Below, in pieces: positions 4,637 to 5,042 of a stretch of 5,042 bases of DNA (the first letter of the stretch is position 1; each line of letters starts with the position of its first letter). This DNA is from an uncultured Clostridium sp. (GTDB taxonomy: Bacteria; Bacillota; Clostridia; TANB77; CAG-508). Position numbers and translations under genes: made by a program. Location of the stretch: NCBI GenBank assembly GCA_948465625.1, contig CAOJXM010000097.1:1-5042 (forward strand), written 5' to 3'. The notes below the pieces were generated by a model, which was given only the letters and a program-made list of their open reading frames with translations, did not search any database and had not been told where the DNA came from.

Positions 4637-5004
4637 GTCAAAATTACAACATTAGCTACTGCATATTCTTTACAGTGTGATAGGCTAATATCTATATTTT
4701 TGATTTGGTCCAGTTGTACATCGATGAATTTCACATAGGGTCTTCCATTTTTGTCGTTTCGAATTTCTGCATTTTGCCAAGATATACTGTATTTGTTTTC
4801 TAATAATTGGGATAAAGCCTTAAATAAGGCTTCTTTGGCTGCAAATCTTACTGCATAATGTTGATATTTTACTTGATTTTTACTTTCACAATACTCTATT
4901 TCGTGTTGTGTGTATATTTTGTTAATAAATTTGTCTTGCATTTCTTCAATGGTTTCTTTGATTCTACTGATTTCTATGATGTCTGTTCCACAACTAATGT
5001 TCAC
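4630..5004 (-). CDS. acpS: Holo-[acyl-carrier-protein] synthase
   Basis: The 124-residue product is the normal AcpS length. It transfers 4'-phosphopantetheine from coenzyme A to a serine of apo-ACP, making the carrier for fatty-acid synthesis in the cytoplasm. Family motifs are GTDIIEISRI (6-15, with Mg2+ ligand D8), RFAAKEALFKAL (53-64, with E58), NGRP (86-89) and ISLSHCKEYAVANVV (106-120). Translation starts at GTG (5002-5004), supported by AAGGAGGA (5011-5018) 6 bases upstream; no better ATG exists nearby. The last residues (LTH) and the TAG stop (4630-4632) come from the interspersed repeat, so the original C-terminus may have been replaced by a few residues after the conserved VV, with little expected effect. 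tatD begins 91 bases downstream on the same strand. The promoter lies beyond the window. Confidence 0.94.
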   Translation of the reverse strand: MNISCGTDIIEISRIKETIEEMQDKFINKIYTQHEIEYCESKNQVKYQHYAVRFAAKEALFKALSQLLENKYSISWQNAEIRNDKNGRPYVKFIDVQLDQIKNIDISLSHCKEYAVANVVILTH

Positions 5005-5042
5005 GTTTCTTCCTCCTTCTAGTAATGGGTGGCTTTTTTAAT

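Noticed and set aside
5019..5042. Possible 3' end of another minus-strand gene (ATHY then TAG at 5019-5021) just upstream of acpS
   Set aside because: Only seven codons are visible, too few to support a gene. The GGGTGGCTTTTTT on the plus strand could equally be part of a terminator.

Overview
The window is AT-rich (most coding regions are roughly 30-35% GC by eye). It uses strong AAGGAGG-type ribosome binding sites and the standard genetic code. The gene families (LemA, HtpX, TatD, AcpS, an IS150-type IS3 element, and a prepilin with the N-terminal core GITLIALIIT) point to a low-GC Gram-positive bacterium, most likely a Clostridia-like Bacillota. That assignment is an inference from composition and gene style, not from a marker gene.

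Layout from left to right. Positions 1-475 hold one end of an IS3-family insertion sequence, with the 5' 139 codons of its OrfA on the minus strand; the rest lies outside the window. Positions 476-649 are non-coding and contain three hairpins. Positions 650-1825 (minus) encode a 391-residue prepilin-like surface protein whose C-terminal domain resembles the formylglycine-enzyme / C-type-lectin fold. Its last ~43 codons are abruptly GC-rich (57% against about 27% in a stretch upstream), poor in adenine and almost all NNY. This is the signature of a variable repeat of a diversity-generating retroelement (DGR). No template repeat, reverse transcriptase or Avd gene is visible here, so they must act from elsewhere or have been separated by the IS. 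Positions 1826-2185 are a divergent intergenic region with candidate promoters on both strands and a palindrome between them. Positions 2186-2740 (plus) are lemA and 2806-3699 (plus) are an htpX-type membrane metalloprotease. A strong hairpin separates these two, and a bidirectional terminator follows. Positions 3738-4538 (minus) are tatD and 4630-5004 (minus) are acpS, with a palindromic interspersed repeat between them.

The most interesting parts are the hypervariable prepilin, the hairpins and IS at its 3' side, a cluster of DnaA-box-like 9-mers inside tatD, and the 34-bp-period palindromic repeat that supplies the acpS stop codon. LemA and HtpX probably form a membrane protein quality-control pair. 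AcpS (lipid biosynthesis) and TatD (a metal-dependent nuclease) are housekeeping genes probably transcribed together from a promoter to the right of the window.
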